Shown: positions 29,127 to 37,322 of the stretch, piece by piece
Position numbering within the stretch: position 1 is the first letter of the stretch
How the letters are laid out: every line of letters starts with the position of its first letter
The notes under the pieces: model-generated
Seen by the model: the letters and a program-made list of their open reading frames with translations, nothing else
The model's database searches: none
What the model was told of the DNA's origin: nothing
Assembly: GCA_963771545.1 (NCBI GenBank)
Contig: CAVYTX010000002.1
Span: forward strand, 1 to 64,000
Length of the DNA: 64,000 nt
From: CAKZLS01 sp963771545
GTDB lineage: Bacteria > Pseudomonadota > Alphaproteobacteria > Rhodospirillales > Defluviicoccaceae
Direction: 5' to 3'
Position numbers and translations under genes: made by a program

Positions 29127-29216
29127 GTTGCTTTCGCGATCCAGCCGGGATCGATAAAATTGAAGATCGATGGGAACCTCGCCCATAATCTCACTTTCGG
29201 AGAAACGAGGAGAGCC

Positions 29217-29927
29217 ATGGCTGAGTTGGGGCAATTGTCGCGGGAGCGTCTGGAAGACATGGCGGCGGCCGGGGCCGAGATCGTGGAGTGTTATCGGCTT
29301 TTGCGTAAGACCGACGGCAATGTGGTCGGCGAGCTGCTGCGCGGCCACGGCGAATTTTACGAGTGGGATCACTATCCGCCGGGCGATGTCTACGACAACG
29401 AGACCCATTCGCAGTACTACTACCACGCCCATCCGGTCGAATTGCGGGGCGGTGAACATGGGCATTTCCACACCTTTTTGAGGCCGAAGGGCATGCCGGA
29501 CGGCATCGTCCCCGCCGCCTTGGCGGATTTTTCTCCGCCTTCCGGCGACAACGACGCGCTTAGCCATCTGATCGGTATCTCAATGGATTCGCACGGCTAT
29601 CCGATCGGCCTGTTCTCCACCAATCGATGGGTGACCGGCGAGGTGTGGTACACGGCCGGCGATGTCATCACAATGCTCGATTGTTTCGACATGGATCTGG
29701 CGTACCCGTCGCTGCCGGTGAACACATGGGTGACCGCCATGCTTCGTTTGTTCCGGCCAACGGTCGAGCGGCTCGTGGTGTCGCGCGACGCCGCCGTCGC
29801 CGACTGGCAGGCGCGTCACCACGACGTCAACGTCTACGAGGATCGGAATTTGGAAATTACCGCGTACGCCGATATTGACGTGGCCGGCCAGATCAAAGCC
29901 GTGGCCCAGGCTTTGGCGGCCGTTTGA
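29217..29927 (+). CDS. DUF6969-like protein of unknown function
   Basis: A 236-residue soluble protein. I chose the ATG at 29217 because it follows ACGAGGAGAGCC; a TTG frame start lies 57 bp upstream. Features: HGEFYEWDHYPPGDVYD, SQYYYHAHPVELRGGEHGHFHTFLR with several His, and GLFSTNRWVTGEVWY. The conserved His/Asp pattern could bind metal but this is a guess. The family, as I recall it, is a domain of unknown function found in Proteobacteria. It ends 9 bp from the convergent recR gene. Confidence 0.6.
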   Translation: MAELGQLSRERLEDMAAAGAEIVECYRLLRKTDGNVVGELLRGHGEFYEWDHYPPGDVYDNETHSQYYYHAHPVELRGGEHGHFHTFLRPKGMPDGIVPAALADFSPPSGDNDALSHLIGISMDSHGYPIGLFSTNRWVTGEVWYTAGDVITMLDCFDMDLAYPSLPVNTWVTAMLRLFRPTVERLVVSRDAAVADWQARHHDVNVYEDRNLEITAYADIDVAGQIKAVAQALAAV

Positions 29928-29933
29928 GCCGCC
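29915..29933. other. Short perfect hairpin between convergent genes
   Basis: GGCGGC and GCCGCC arms with a 7-base loop span the stop codon of the rightward gene and face recR. No T-run is present, so a terminator role is weak. Confidence 0.3.
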
Positions 29934-29936
29934 GCG

Positions 29937-30533
29937 TTAACCGAGATCGCGGCGGGCCTTGAGGGCGGCGCAGAGCGTTCCGTCGTCCAAATAGTCGAGC
30001 TCGCCGCCCATGGGGATCCCATGAGCCAGGCCGGAAACCGCCACCCCGCAGTCCGTAAGACGATCCGCGATATAATGCGCCGTCGTCTGGCCATCGACGG
30101 TGACGCTGGTGGCGAGGATAATTTCCTTGACGGCGGCGTCTCGGGCGCGGGCCACCAAGGCGGGAATGCCGAGATCCTCCGGTCCCACGCCGTCGAGCGC
30201 CGACAGCGTGCCGCCGAGCACGTGATAGCGGCCCTTGTACGCGGCGGTCCGTTCCAGCGCCCACAGGTCGGCGACGTCCTCCACCACGCAGAGGGTCGAT
30301 GGATCGCGGCGCGGGTTGGAGCACAGGCCGCACGGATCATCGGTGTCGAGATTGCCGCAGGTCGAACACGTGCGGACGTTTTCGGCCGCCGCGGCGATGG
30401 CCGCGGCCAGGGGCGCGAGCACGGTCTCCCGGCGTTTCAACATGAACAGCGCGGCACGGCGCGCCGAACGCGGCCCCAGCCCGGGCAATTTCGCGAGATA
30501 CTGGATCAGCCGGTCAATGTCGGTTATCGGCAT
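29937..30533 (-). CDS. recR: Recombination protein RecR
   Basis: A 198-residue protein from ATG 30533. It shows the helix-hairpin-helix LAKLPGLGPRSARRAALFML, the four-Cys zinc finger (CSTCGNLDTDDPCGLC) and the TOPRIM domain (CVVEDVADLWALE, then YHVLGGTLSALDGVGPEDLGI), ending with GIPMGGELDYLDDGTL. RecR works with RecF and RecO to load RecA on gapped DNA. It follows ybaB by 31 bp in the usual ybaB-recR pair. Confidence 0.95.
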   Translation of the reverse strand: MPITDIDRLIQYLAKLPGLGPRSARRAALFMLKRRETVLAPLAAAIAAAAENVRTCSTCGNLDTDDPCGLCSNPRRDPSTLCVVEDVADLWALERTAAYKGRYHVLGGTLSALDGVGPEDLGIPALVARARDAAVKEIILATSVTVDGQTTAHYIADRLTDCGVAVSGLAHGIPMGGELDYLDDGTLCAALKARRDLG

Positions 30534-30564
30534 TGAAGGTCCGAGCGGGTCGCCGAGACACGGG

Positions 30565-30888
30565 TCAGACCGGGAACTGCATTCCCGGGGGCAATTTGAG
30601 GCCACCGGTGAGTTCGGACATCTGTTCGGCGACGTGGGCTTCCACCTTGGCCTTGGCGTCGTTGAACGCGGCCATGATCAGATCCTCGAGCATTTCGGCT
30701 TCCGCCGGATCGACCACGGTCGGGTCGATTCGCACGCGCCGGACCTCGGCTTTCCCGTTCAGGGTCACCTGTATCATGCCGCCCCCGGATGACCCGGTGA
30801 CCTCGGTGTTGGCCAGTTGCTCCTGCATCTCATTCATCTTTTCCTGAAGCTTCTGGGCCTGCTTCATCATCTGGCCGATATTTTTCAT
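30565..30888 (-). CDS. ybaB: YbaB/EbfC nucleoid-associated protein
   Basis: A 107-residue protein with an N-terminal coiled coil (MKNIGQMMKQAQKLQEKMNE), a beta-strand pair (VTLNGKAEVRRVRIDPTVVDP) and a helical C-terminus, the full length and pattern of the YbaB/EbfC DNA-binding family. Dimers bind DNA with little specificity. In many bacteria the order is dnaX-ybaB-recR; here ybaB-recR remain together while dnaX lies about 8.7 kb away. Confidence 0.95.
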   Translation of the reverse strand: MKNIGQMMKQAQKLQEKMNEMQEQLANTEVTGSSGGGMIQVTLNGKAEVRRVRIDPTVVDPAEAEMLEDLIMAAFNDAKAKVEAHVAEQMSELTGGLKLPPGMQFPV

Positions 30889-31086
30889 GGCGCGACGGTC
30901 TCCGAGTCTTTCTGGCTATGGAAAAATCCAATTCTGAACCTATAGAACCTATAGCAAGAACGGGGCGGGGTGTCATTGGCCGCGGCGTTCCTAGATAACC
31001 CCAATTCGCGACAACCTGTTCGACAGAACGGCTTGTCGGGATCGCCCTGAACCCAATGGTTTTAACGCCGGTGGAGAGATCCGCGA

Positions 31087-32964
31087 ATGGTTGAAAAGAA
31101 GGATGGCGACGGTGGGCGTCGCCGAGCATCGAGCGGGGCGGAATCTCGCCCCGCCGACATCGATCGCCGCGCACAACCGAGGGCGAAGACTCCGCGTTTG
31201 GTGGCCGAGGAGCCGAAAAAGGAAATCGTCGAAGCCATTACCTATCCGGTAAGCGCCCGAACCATCGACCGGTTCGTTCACGCGGCCTTGGGCCGCATGA
31301 CCATGAGCGTATCGCCGGCGGCGTTGATGCTTGCCTACCTGGATTGGCTGGTGCATTTGGCGATGGCTCCCGGCAAGCAGGGCGAGTTGTCGCAAAAAGC
31401 CCTGCGCAAGGCCGTTCGGTTCGCGGTTTACGCCGCGCGGGCCGCGACCCATCCCGAAACGCCGCCGGCCATCGAGCCGCTACCGCGGGACCAGCGCTTT
31501 CGTGGCGAGCACTGGGAGCAGCCGCCCTACAACCTGATCGCCCAGTCATTCCTGCTCACCCAGCAGTGGTGGCACAACGCCACGACCGGTGTCTTCGGCG
31601 TCGCCTCCCACCATGAACAGGTGGTGTCGTTCGTCGCCCGCCAGATCCTCGACATGTTCTCTCCCACCAATTTCCCCCTGACCAATCCGGAGGTGCTGCG
31701 GACAACCTTGGCGCAGGGCGGCGCCAACCTGGTGCGGGGCGCCGTCAACTTCATCGAGGACTGGGAGCGGGCGATCGCGGCGCGCAAGGTGGTGGGCGCC
31801 GAGGAATTTCCGGTGGGCGAGCGCGTGGCGGCGACCCCGGGCAAGGTGGTGTACCGCAACAAGCTGATCGAACTGATCCAGTACGCGCCGAGCACGGACA
31901 CCGTATACGCCGAACCGGTATTGTTCGTGCCCGCGTGGATCATGAAGTACTACATCCTCGACCTGTCGCCTCACAACTCGATGGTCAAGTATCTGGTCGA
32001 CAAGGGCCACACGGTGTTCATGATTTCGTGGAAGAACCCGACCGCCGAGGACCGCGACCTCGGGATGGAGTCCTACTACTACGACGGCGTGATGGATGCG
32101 CTCAGGGCGGTGTCCACGACCATGCCGGGACGCCAGATCCACGCCGTCGGCTATTGTCTCGGCGGAACCCTGCTCGGCATCGCCGCCGCGGCCCTGGCCC
32201 GGGACCGCGACGAGCGGCTCAAGTCCGTGACGTTGTTCGCCGCGCAGGTGGACTTCACCGAAGCCGGCGAGCTGATGCTGTTCATCGACGAAAGCCAGGT
32301 CGCCTATCTCGAGGACATCATGTGGGATCAGGGTTACCTGGACACCAAGCAGATGGCCGGCGCGTTCCAGATGCTGCGCTCCAACGACTTGATCTGGTCC
32401 ACCATCGTCTGCGAGTACCTGCTCGGCGAACGCCGGCCGATGATCGACCTGATGGCCTGGAATGCCGACGCCACCCGCTTGCCGTACCGCATGCATCGGG
32501 ATTATTTGCGCAAGTTGTTTCTGAACAATGACCTGGCCGAGGGGCGCTATCTGGTGGATGATCGGCCGGTGGCGCTCAGGGACATCGGCGCGCCCGTGTT
32601 CTGCGTCAGCACGGTCGGCGATCACGTGGCGCCCTGGAAATCGGTCTACAAGATCCACTTGGTGACCAACACGGATCTCACGTTCGTTCTGACCAGCGGC
32701 GGCCACAACGCCGGGATTGTGAGCGAGCCGGGTCATTCCCGCCGATCCTACCAGATTGGAACCCGCGAGAACCACGAAGCCTATGGCGATCCGGACACTT
32801 GGCGAGCGGCGACGGCGGTCAGAGAGGGGTCGTGGTGGCCGGAATGGCAAGACTGGCTGACCAACCATTCCACCGATCGGGTCGAACCGCCGGCCATGGG
32901 CGCGCCGCAAGACGGCTATCCCGTTCTCGGCGACGCTCCGGGTACGTATGTCTTGCAGGAATGA
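31087..32964 (+). CDS. phaC: Class I polyhydroxyalkanoate synthase
   Basis: A 625-residue protein with the N-terminal PhaC domain (LTNPEVLRTTLAQGGANLVRG), the alpha/beta-hydrolase core, and the lipase-like box GYCLGG with catalytic Cys357. The catalytic Asp region (STVGDHVAPWKS) and His (TSGGHNAGIV) follow. It polymerises 3-hydroxyacyl-CoA to PHA granules; class I enzymes act alone, and the length fits. GGAGAG precedes the ATG. Upstream ybaB is divergent. No phaA, phaB, phasin or phaR gene is next to it; the SDR at 49.4 kb is a different enzyme. Confidence 0.95.
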   Translation: MVEKKDGDGGRRRASSGAESRPADIDRRAQPRAKTPRLVAEEPKKEIVEAITYPVSARTIDRFVHAALGRMTMSVSPAALMLAYLDWLVHLAMAPGKQGELSQKALRKAVRFAVYAARAATHPETPPAIEPLPRDQRFRGEHWEQPPYNLIAQSFLLTQQWWHNATTGVFGVASHHEQVVSFVARQILDMFSPTNFPLTNPEVLRTTLAQGGANLVRGAVNFIEDWERAIAARKVVGAEEFPVGERVAATPGKVVYRNKLIELIQYAPSTDTVYAEPVLFVPAWIMKYYILDLSPHNSMVKYLVDKGHTVFMISWKNPTAEDRDLGMESYYYDGVMDALRAVSTTMPGRQIHAVGYCLGGTLLGIAAAALARDRDERLKSVTLFAAQVDFTEAGELMLFIDESQVAYLEDIMWDQGYLDTKQMAGAFQMLRSNDLIWSTIVCEYLLGERRPMIDLMAWNADATRLPYRMHRDYLRKLFLNNDLAEGRYLVDDRPVALRDIGAPVFCVSTVGDHVAPWKSVYKIHLVTNTDLTFVLTSGGHNAGIVSEPGHSRRSYQIGTRENHEAYGDPDTWRAATAVREGSWWPEWQDWLTNHSTDRVEPPAMGAPQDGYPVLGDAPGTYVLQE

Positions 32965-33115
32965 GTGACCCCGACCGCTAGCCAGGCCGGGGCCGCGATT
33001 TTCCTGTTCCCTAATTTTGGGCAATCTGTCATCAGTTCGCGTCATGCGAACGACCCCGCCGCCGTTTTCCAATACTGTGCGAGGACTTTACGATTACTGG
33101 AAAGGAAGTTTCCGG

Positions 33116-34318
33116 GTGCGCTCCCTGATAATGGTGCTGGGGGTGATGACGGCGGTGTTGCATGCCGCGTCGTCGCTGGCGTCCGGCGCCGAGGCCCTGA
33201 GGTTTGATCATCGCGAGATCACGGTCATCGATGGGAGCTCGTTCAGGGTTGGCTCAACCATCTACCATTTGGCCGGTATCGAGGCCCCGGATCGGGGACG
33301 ATCCTGCGACCACAAAGCGCATTCATGGCCCTGTGGAAGCGCGGCCGCGGATGAACTGCGCAAACTGATCGAGTTGCAGGCATCGCCGATCGATTGCTTT
33401 GTTCAGCCCGGGGAGAGCCGCCGAACCGTGGCCTGCATCGTCAACGATAACGAGCTTTCAATCGTTCTGCTCGAGGGCGGTTATGTGGCCGCTCTTCCCG
33501 GCGCGGCGCTGCATTACGCGGCGGCCGAACAGGCGGCGAAAAAAGCGTCCATGGGCATTTGGGGAGGCGCCTTCACGCCGCCGCCGGGCCGGGACGAAGG
33601 GCCGGGTTCGGGAGCGACCGCTCGGCCCGGGACAGTGACCCTCGATCCCCGCGATATCGACGTGATCGACGGGGATTCTTTTCAGGCGGGGCCGAGGGTC
33701 TACCGGTTGGCAGGAATCGATGCGCCCGAACTGGGACAAGCCTGCGACGACGACGGCCATTTGTCTCTCTGCGGCCTCAATGCGGCCTACGAACTGCGCA
33801 AACTGTTCGAATTGGAATCGGGCCCCATCGAATGCGCCGCCGGGCCCGAAACGGATCGTTCGAGAGCCGTCTGCCTGCTCGGCGGCAGCGAGGTTTCCGT
33901 GCTCTTGCTGAAGGGGGGATATGTCGTGGCACTTCCGGAAAGCGCGCCCTACTATCACGCCGCCGAAGATATGGCCAGGCGCGCCCATTTGGGCATTTGG
34001 AGCAGCACCTTCGTCGAGCCTTGGAAATGGCGGGCCGGAGAACGGTTGCCCGCCGAGCACGATTTCGACGGGTCGGCCCATCTGACGGGCCGGCTTCCCT
34101 GGAAATGGAATCAGAAGACCCTCCAACACCGGCCGAGGGCCGAGCACGCGGCATGTCTGGTCAAGGGAATCGTCACCGAAACCGGCGAGCGCCTGTATTT
34201 TGGGCCCTTGGACAAAGAGTTTGAATCCATTGAAATCGATCCGGAAAAAGGCGACCGGCTATTCTGCGGCGACGACGAAGCCCGCGACGCGGGCTGGCGC
34301 AGAAAGGGAGAGCAATGA
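33116..34318 (+). CDS. Exported protein with two thermonuclease-like (SNase) domains
   Basis: About 400 residues from a GTG at 33116, chosen because AAGGAAG precedes it and the product begins with a signal peptide (LIMVLGVMTAVLHAASSLASG); the open frame reaches back to 33017. Two copies of an SNase-like fold follow: ITVIDGSSFRVGSTIYHLAGIEAPDRG, and after a Pro-rich linker IDVIDGDSFQAGPRVYRLAGIDAPELG. In staphylococcal nuclease the equivalent of PEL carries the catalytic Glu; copy 2 keeps it and copy 1 has Asp. The other catalytic arginines are not clear. A third, Cys-containing tail ends in FCGDDEARDAGWRRKG. It may be a nuclease or a binding protein in the periplasm. Confidence 0.6.
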   Translation: MRSLIMVLGVMTAVLHAASSLASGAEALRFDHREITVIDGSSFRVGSTIYHLAGIEAPDRGRSCDHKAHSWPCGSAAADELRKLIELQASPIDCFVQPGESRRTVACIVNDNELSIVLLEGGYVAALPGAALHYAAAEQAAKKASMGIWGGAFTPPPGRDEGPGSGATARPGTVTLDPRDIDVIDGDSFQAGPRVYRLAGIDAPELGQACDDDGHLSLCGLNAAYELRKLFELESGPIECAAGPETDRSRAVCLLGGSEVSVLLLKGGYVVALPESAPYYHAAEDMARRAHLGIWSSTFVEPWKWRAGERLPAEHDFDGSAHLTGRLPWKWNQKTLQHRPRAEHAACLVKGIVTETGERLYFGPLDKEFESIEIDPEKGDRLFCGDDEARDAGWRRKGEQ

Positions 34319-34390
34319 CCCGCCACTCGATCACTCCCAACCCCCGCCTTTCGGCCAACCCCCGCCTTTCGGCCAACCCCTGAAACCGCG

Positions 34391-35842
34391 ATGAAGATGG
34401 ATTTCCGGCCGATCCTTCTGACCATCGGCATCCTGTTGGTGATCCTGGGGCTGGGGATGTGGATTCCCGCGGGCGTCGACTACTTCGTGCGCAATCCCGA
34501 CTGGCGGGTGTTCGCGGGATCCTCCTCCGTGACCCTGTTCGCTGGCGGTGCGTTGGCGTCCGCGAACCGTGGCGGCGAGGGGCGCCTGTCGATCCAGCAG
34601 GCCTTTTTGCTGACCGCGCTCGTCTGGGTGGTGTTGACGGCCTTCGCCGCGCTTCCCTTCAAGTTCTGTGAATTGAACATGAGCGTGACGGACGCCTTCT
34701 TCGAGGCCATGTCCGGGATCACCACGACCGGCTCGACGGTCATGACCGGCCTCGACGATCTGCCGCCGGGGCTTCTCCTCTGGCGGGCCGTGCTGCAATG
34801 GCTTGGCGGGCTCGGGATCATCGTCATGGCCCTCAGCGTCCTGCCCATTCTGCGGATCGGCGGCATGCAGATGTTCCGCGTCGAGGCGTTCGAGACCGAG
34901 GGCAAGATGCTGGCGCGGGCGACCCATCTCTCGGCCGGCATTTCGCTGGTGATGATCGGTTTGACCGTTGTCCTCGCCATCGCGCTGTGGCTGGCCGGCA
35001 TGACGGTTCTGGAGGCCGCCGTTCACGCCATGACCACCATGGCGACCGGCGGCTATTCCACTTCGGACGCATCCGTCGGCTATTTCGACAGCGCGTTGAT
35101 CGAGGGCCTGATCACCGTCGGGATGACGATGGGAGGAATTCCGTTCATTCTTTACCTGAAGGCCGTTCGCGGCGACAGGCGCAGCCTCCTGAGGGACGGG
35201 CAGGTGCGCTGGTATCTTTTGATCCTCCTGTCGGTGACGTTCGTCGTCGCCCTCTGGCTGTGGCTGAAGGACGGCTTCGCGGTTTTGCAGGCGCTCCGGT
35301 ATGCGTCGTTCAACGTGGTTTCGATCATGACCGGGACGGGCTACGCGTCGATCGACTACGGGAATTGGGGTTCGTTCGCGGTCGGGATCATATTCTTTTT
35401 GATGTTTGTCGGCGGTTGTTACGGCTCGACGGCGTGCGGGATCAAGATCTTCCGGTTCCAGATTCTGTTCGCGGCCGCCGCCGCCCACATCCGCCGCCTG
35501 GTTCAGCCCCACGGCGTTTTCACGCCGATGTTCAATCGCCGGCCCATATCCGATGAAGTCATCAACTCCGTGCTGAGTTACTTCGTCATATTCGGCGCCA
35601 CATTCGCGGCGATCACCCTTGGCTTGAACCTGCTCGGGCTCGATTTCGTGACGGCCATGTCGGGCGCCGGAACCGCCATGTCCAACGTCGGGCCGGGCCT
35701 CGGGCCGATCATCGGTCCCGCCGGCACCTTTCAATCCCTGCCGGACGCCGCCAAATGGCTTCTCGTATTCGGAATGCTCATCGGCCGGCTCGAGGTTTTC
35801 ACCGTGTTGGTCATTTTTACCCCGCACTTCTGGCGGACCTGA
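34391..35842 (+). CDS. trkH: Trk-type potassium uptake protein TrkH
   Basis: A 483-residue membrane protein with the four P-loop repeats of the TrkH/KtrB superfamily; filter-like segments include AMSGITTTGSTVMTGLDD, TMATGGYSTSDAS, IMTGTGYASIDYG and AMSGAGTAMSNVGPGLG. It forms the K+-conducting subunit and needs a TrkA nucleotide-binding partner, which is not adjacent. Residues GGCYGSTACGIKIFRFQ are the family's conserved inter-loop region. The start follows the nuclease-like gene by 72 bp; in between an 18-base sequence (CCCCCGCCTTTCGGCCAA) occurs twice in tandem at about 34340-34375. Confidence 0.95.
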   Translation: MKMDFRPILLTIGILLVILGLGMWIPAGVDYFVRNPDWRVFAGSSSVTLFAGGALASANRGGEGRLSIQQAFLLTALVWVVLTAFAALPFKFCELNMSVTDAFFEAMSGITTTGSTVMTGLDDLPPGLLLWRAVLQWLGGLGIIVMALSVLPILRIGGMQMFRVEAFETEGKMLARATHLSAGISLVMIGLTVVLAIALWLAGMTVLEAAVHAMTTMATGGYSTSDASVGYFDSALIEGLITVGMTMGGIPFILYLKAVRGDRRSLLRDGQVRWYLLILLSVTFVVALWLWLKDGFAVLQALRYASFNVVSIMTGTGYASIDYGNWGSFAVGIIFFLMFVGGCYGSTACGIKIFRFQILFAAAAAHIRRLVQPHGVFTPMFNRRPISDEVINSVLSYFVIFGATFAAITLGLNLLGLDFVTAMSGAGTAMSNVGPGLGPIIGPAGTFQSLPDAAKWLLVFGMLIGRLEVFTVLVIFTPHFWRT

Positions 35843-36236
35843 AGGGCCGGCGAAGCCGAGCGCGATGCGTCCGGCGTTCCGCGCGGTTTTGTCTACCTTA
35901 TGTTGACCTCGGGCGCTTTTTTGTATACCCCCGTTTCGCACCCGTGGCGCTTAAGGCCTTGAGTTCAAACGAAACCCTCCGGCGCCAAATGTGAGCGGTA
36001 TGCAAAAGTATACAAAAGTATACATTTGTTCAGGACAAGCCCTTGATTTTCCTGGAACAGTCTTTTCGGCCAAGTATACAAAAGTATACACAAGTTCGTC
36101 ATATCGCATTGAAATATATCGCTTTTTCACCGAAACAATAGTATATATTTTTCAAACTCTGGATTCGCTTCTTCTGTCGCGCCAAGTAGAACAAAAAAGG
36201 AGCATAAACCCTAGAGGGTGGCTGTGCAAGGAATAA
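35843..36236. other. AT-rich intergenic region with GTATAC repeats
   Basis: About 395 bp that become clearly AT-richer than the genes on the left, marking the left edge of the restriction-modification island. It holds two identical 19-bp repeats (see next entry) and a further GTATAC at 35923. A forward open frame at 35991-36236 looks spurious. Confidence 0.45.
36006..36090. repeat. Two direct repeats, each with paired GTATAC palindromes
   Basis: AAGTATACAAAAGTATACA occurs at 36006-36024 and again at 36072-36090. Each copy holds two GTATAC palindromes spaced 10 bp apart, i.e. one DNA turn. This layout fits binding of dimeric proteins on one face of the DNA, such as a controller or plasmid/phage repressor, but no regulator gene is adjacent. 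Confidence 0.6.
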
Positions 36237-36476
36237 TTACCTGTCTCGTTTAATGGACTGTAGACCACGAAGCTGTTGAATGGCTTCTGGCCCGAATTGC
36301 AGCGATTGGCTTTTTTTGTTTCGGAGTTTTCTCCGATTTGAACCGTAGGTGTCTAGCTGAAGGAACTTGCGACCTGCTTCGTCGTCGAAAACGCAAAATG
36401 TACAGCGCACGGGCTCGTGAACCGCATTTCTTTGCATGGTAGCGGGTTCAAATTTCTTCACAAGTGCCATGGCCAA
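36237..36476 (-). CDS. Small defence-island-type protein (unknown function)
   Basis: A 79-residue protein with a pattern I recognise from short proteins in restriction and defence regions: a Cys-Thr strand (RCTFCVFDDEAGRKFLQLDTYGS), then a Lys/Arg-rich loop and SQSLQFGPEAIQQLRGLQ. Such proteins are often mislabelled methionyl-tRNA formyltransferase because of a chance match. It is the last gene of the leftward restriction-modification operon, 75 bp after the nuclease gene. Function is unknown. Confidence 0.5.
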   Translation of the reverse strand: MAMALVKKFEPATMQRNAVHEPVRCTFCVFDDEAGRKFLQLDTYGSNRRKLRNKKSQSLQFGPEAIQQLRGLQSIKRDR

Positions 36477-36551
36477 AACCTCATTGCCAAACTGTTACGA
36501 TCCAACAGCCTTGCGCACGATTATATCGTGAATTGTGGGAATGATACCTGG

Positions 36552-37322
36552 TTACTTGGAACGGGCAATCACTTCGCCTTGAGGGTACGACCGTTTTTCC
36601 TTGTAAAGGATCAAGTGACTCGGGAGCCGAGTTGCCTGCCAGCCCGGAGGAAGCTGACCCACGGCTTCCTCGATTACGCGCCTTGCCGTTAGAGGCTTTC
36701 CAGCGACGATTGATAGGGTGGCGGCTTCAAGGTCGGCGTGTGCTTGCCGAAAGCCCCGCCGGGCGTTCTGAATCCGAAATACGTAGGGCAGATTTTCCTT
36801 TAGCGTGGCGAACATCCGCGCCGCGGTTCCATCTAATGGCAAATTCAGATCAAGCGGGCGTTCGATGTCGATGGGAAACAATACATCAAAATGGTGTGCC
36901 TTATACGTCGTCGTATCCCGTTCCCGGCCGGGATCGTTGGATCCGAAGCCGCTGCCGTTCCACCGGACTCTTGAGAGGCCTCCGTAATGGTGAATGAGTT
37001 GGGTTTCGAGATCCACGGCGGTAAAGACGTAAATTCGCACCGCCTTGAAGGTCACGCGGGCGGGATCAAGCCCGCTGCGATGCTGAATTTTCTCGCCATG
37101 CCGCTCAAGGCGCTTGCTCAATCCCGCTTTCGCGTCGGTCTTGCCGATATAAACAAGCTCGCCGTCGAAAAAGAGTTGATAAACTCCTTGGGCGTCTGGA
37201 ATGCCGTCAATATTTCCGGATAGGAGCTGACCGGAATCCATGTCGTCCAAAACCTCGACAAGGCGCGCGAGAAGGGCCTCCGGCAGGTTGAATTCGAAAT
37301 CGACATATCCCGCCGGAGTCAT
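36552..37322 (-). CDS. Type II restriction endonuclease, GIY-YIG fold (Eco29kI-like)
   Basis: A 256-residue protein starting MTPAGYVDFEFNLPEALL at 37322. It has the GIY-YIG core GVYQLFFDGELVYIGKTDAK, then KRLERHGEKI with the catalytic Arg, and ETQLIHHYG with the metal-binding Glu. Few restriction enzymes use this fold; Eco29kI and Hpy188I are known examples. The surrounding sequence (NGSGFGSNDPGRERDTT) resembles Eco29kI, which cuts CCGC^GG. The same specificity here is a guess from similarity. Its ATG overlaps the methylase TGA (ATGA), so synthesis is coupled to the protective methylase. Confidence 0.75.
   Translation of the reverse strand: MTPAGYVDFEFNLPEALLARLVEVLDDMDSGQLLSGNIDGIPDAQGVYQLFFDGELVYIGKTDAKAGLSKRLERHGEKIQHRSGLDPARVTFKAVRIYVFTAVDLETQLIHHYGGLSRVRWNGSGFGSNDPGRERDTTTYKAHHFDVLFPIDIERPLDLNLPLDGTAARMFATLKENLPYVFRIQNARRGFRQAHADLEAATLSIVAGKPLTARRVIEEAVGQLPPGWQATRLPSHLILYKEKRSYPQGEVIARSK

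Noticed and set aside
34331..35941. Minus-strand open frame of 536 codons opposite trkH
   Set aside because: It has an Arg/His/Gln-rich composition typical of GC-rich antisense frames, while trkH is certain on the other strand.
35991..36236. Forward 81-codon frame in the AT-rich region
   Set aside because: It runs through the GTATAC repeats, has no ribosome binding site and no protein-like pattern.
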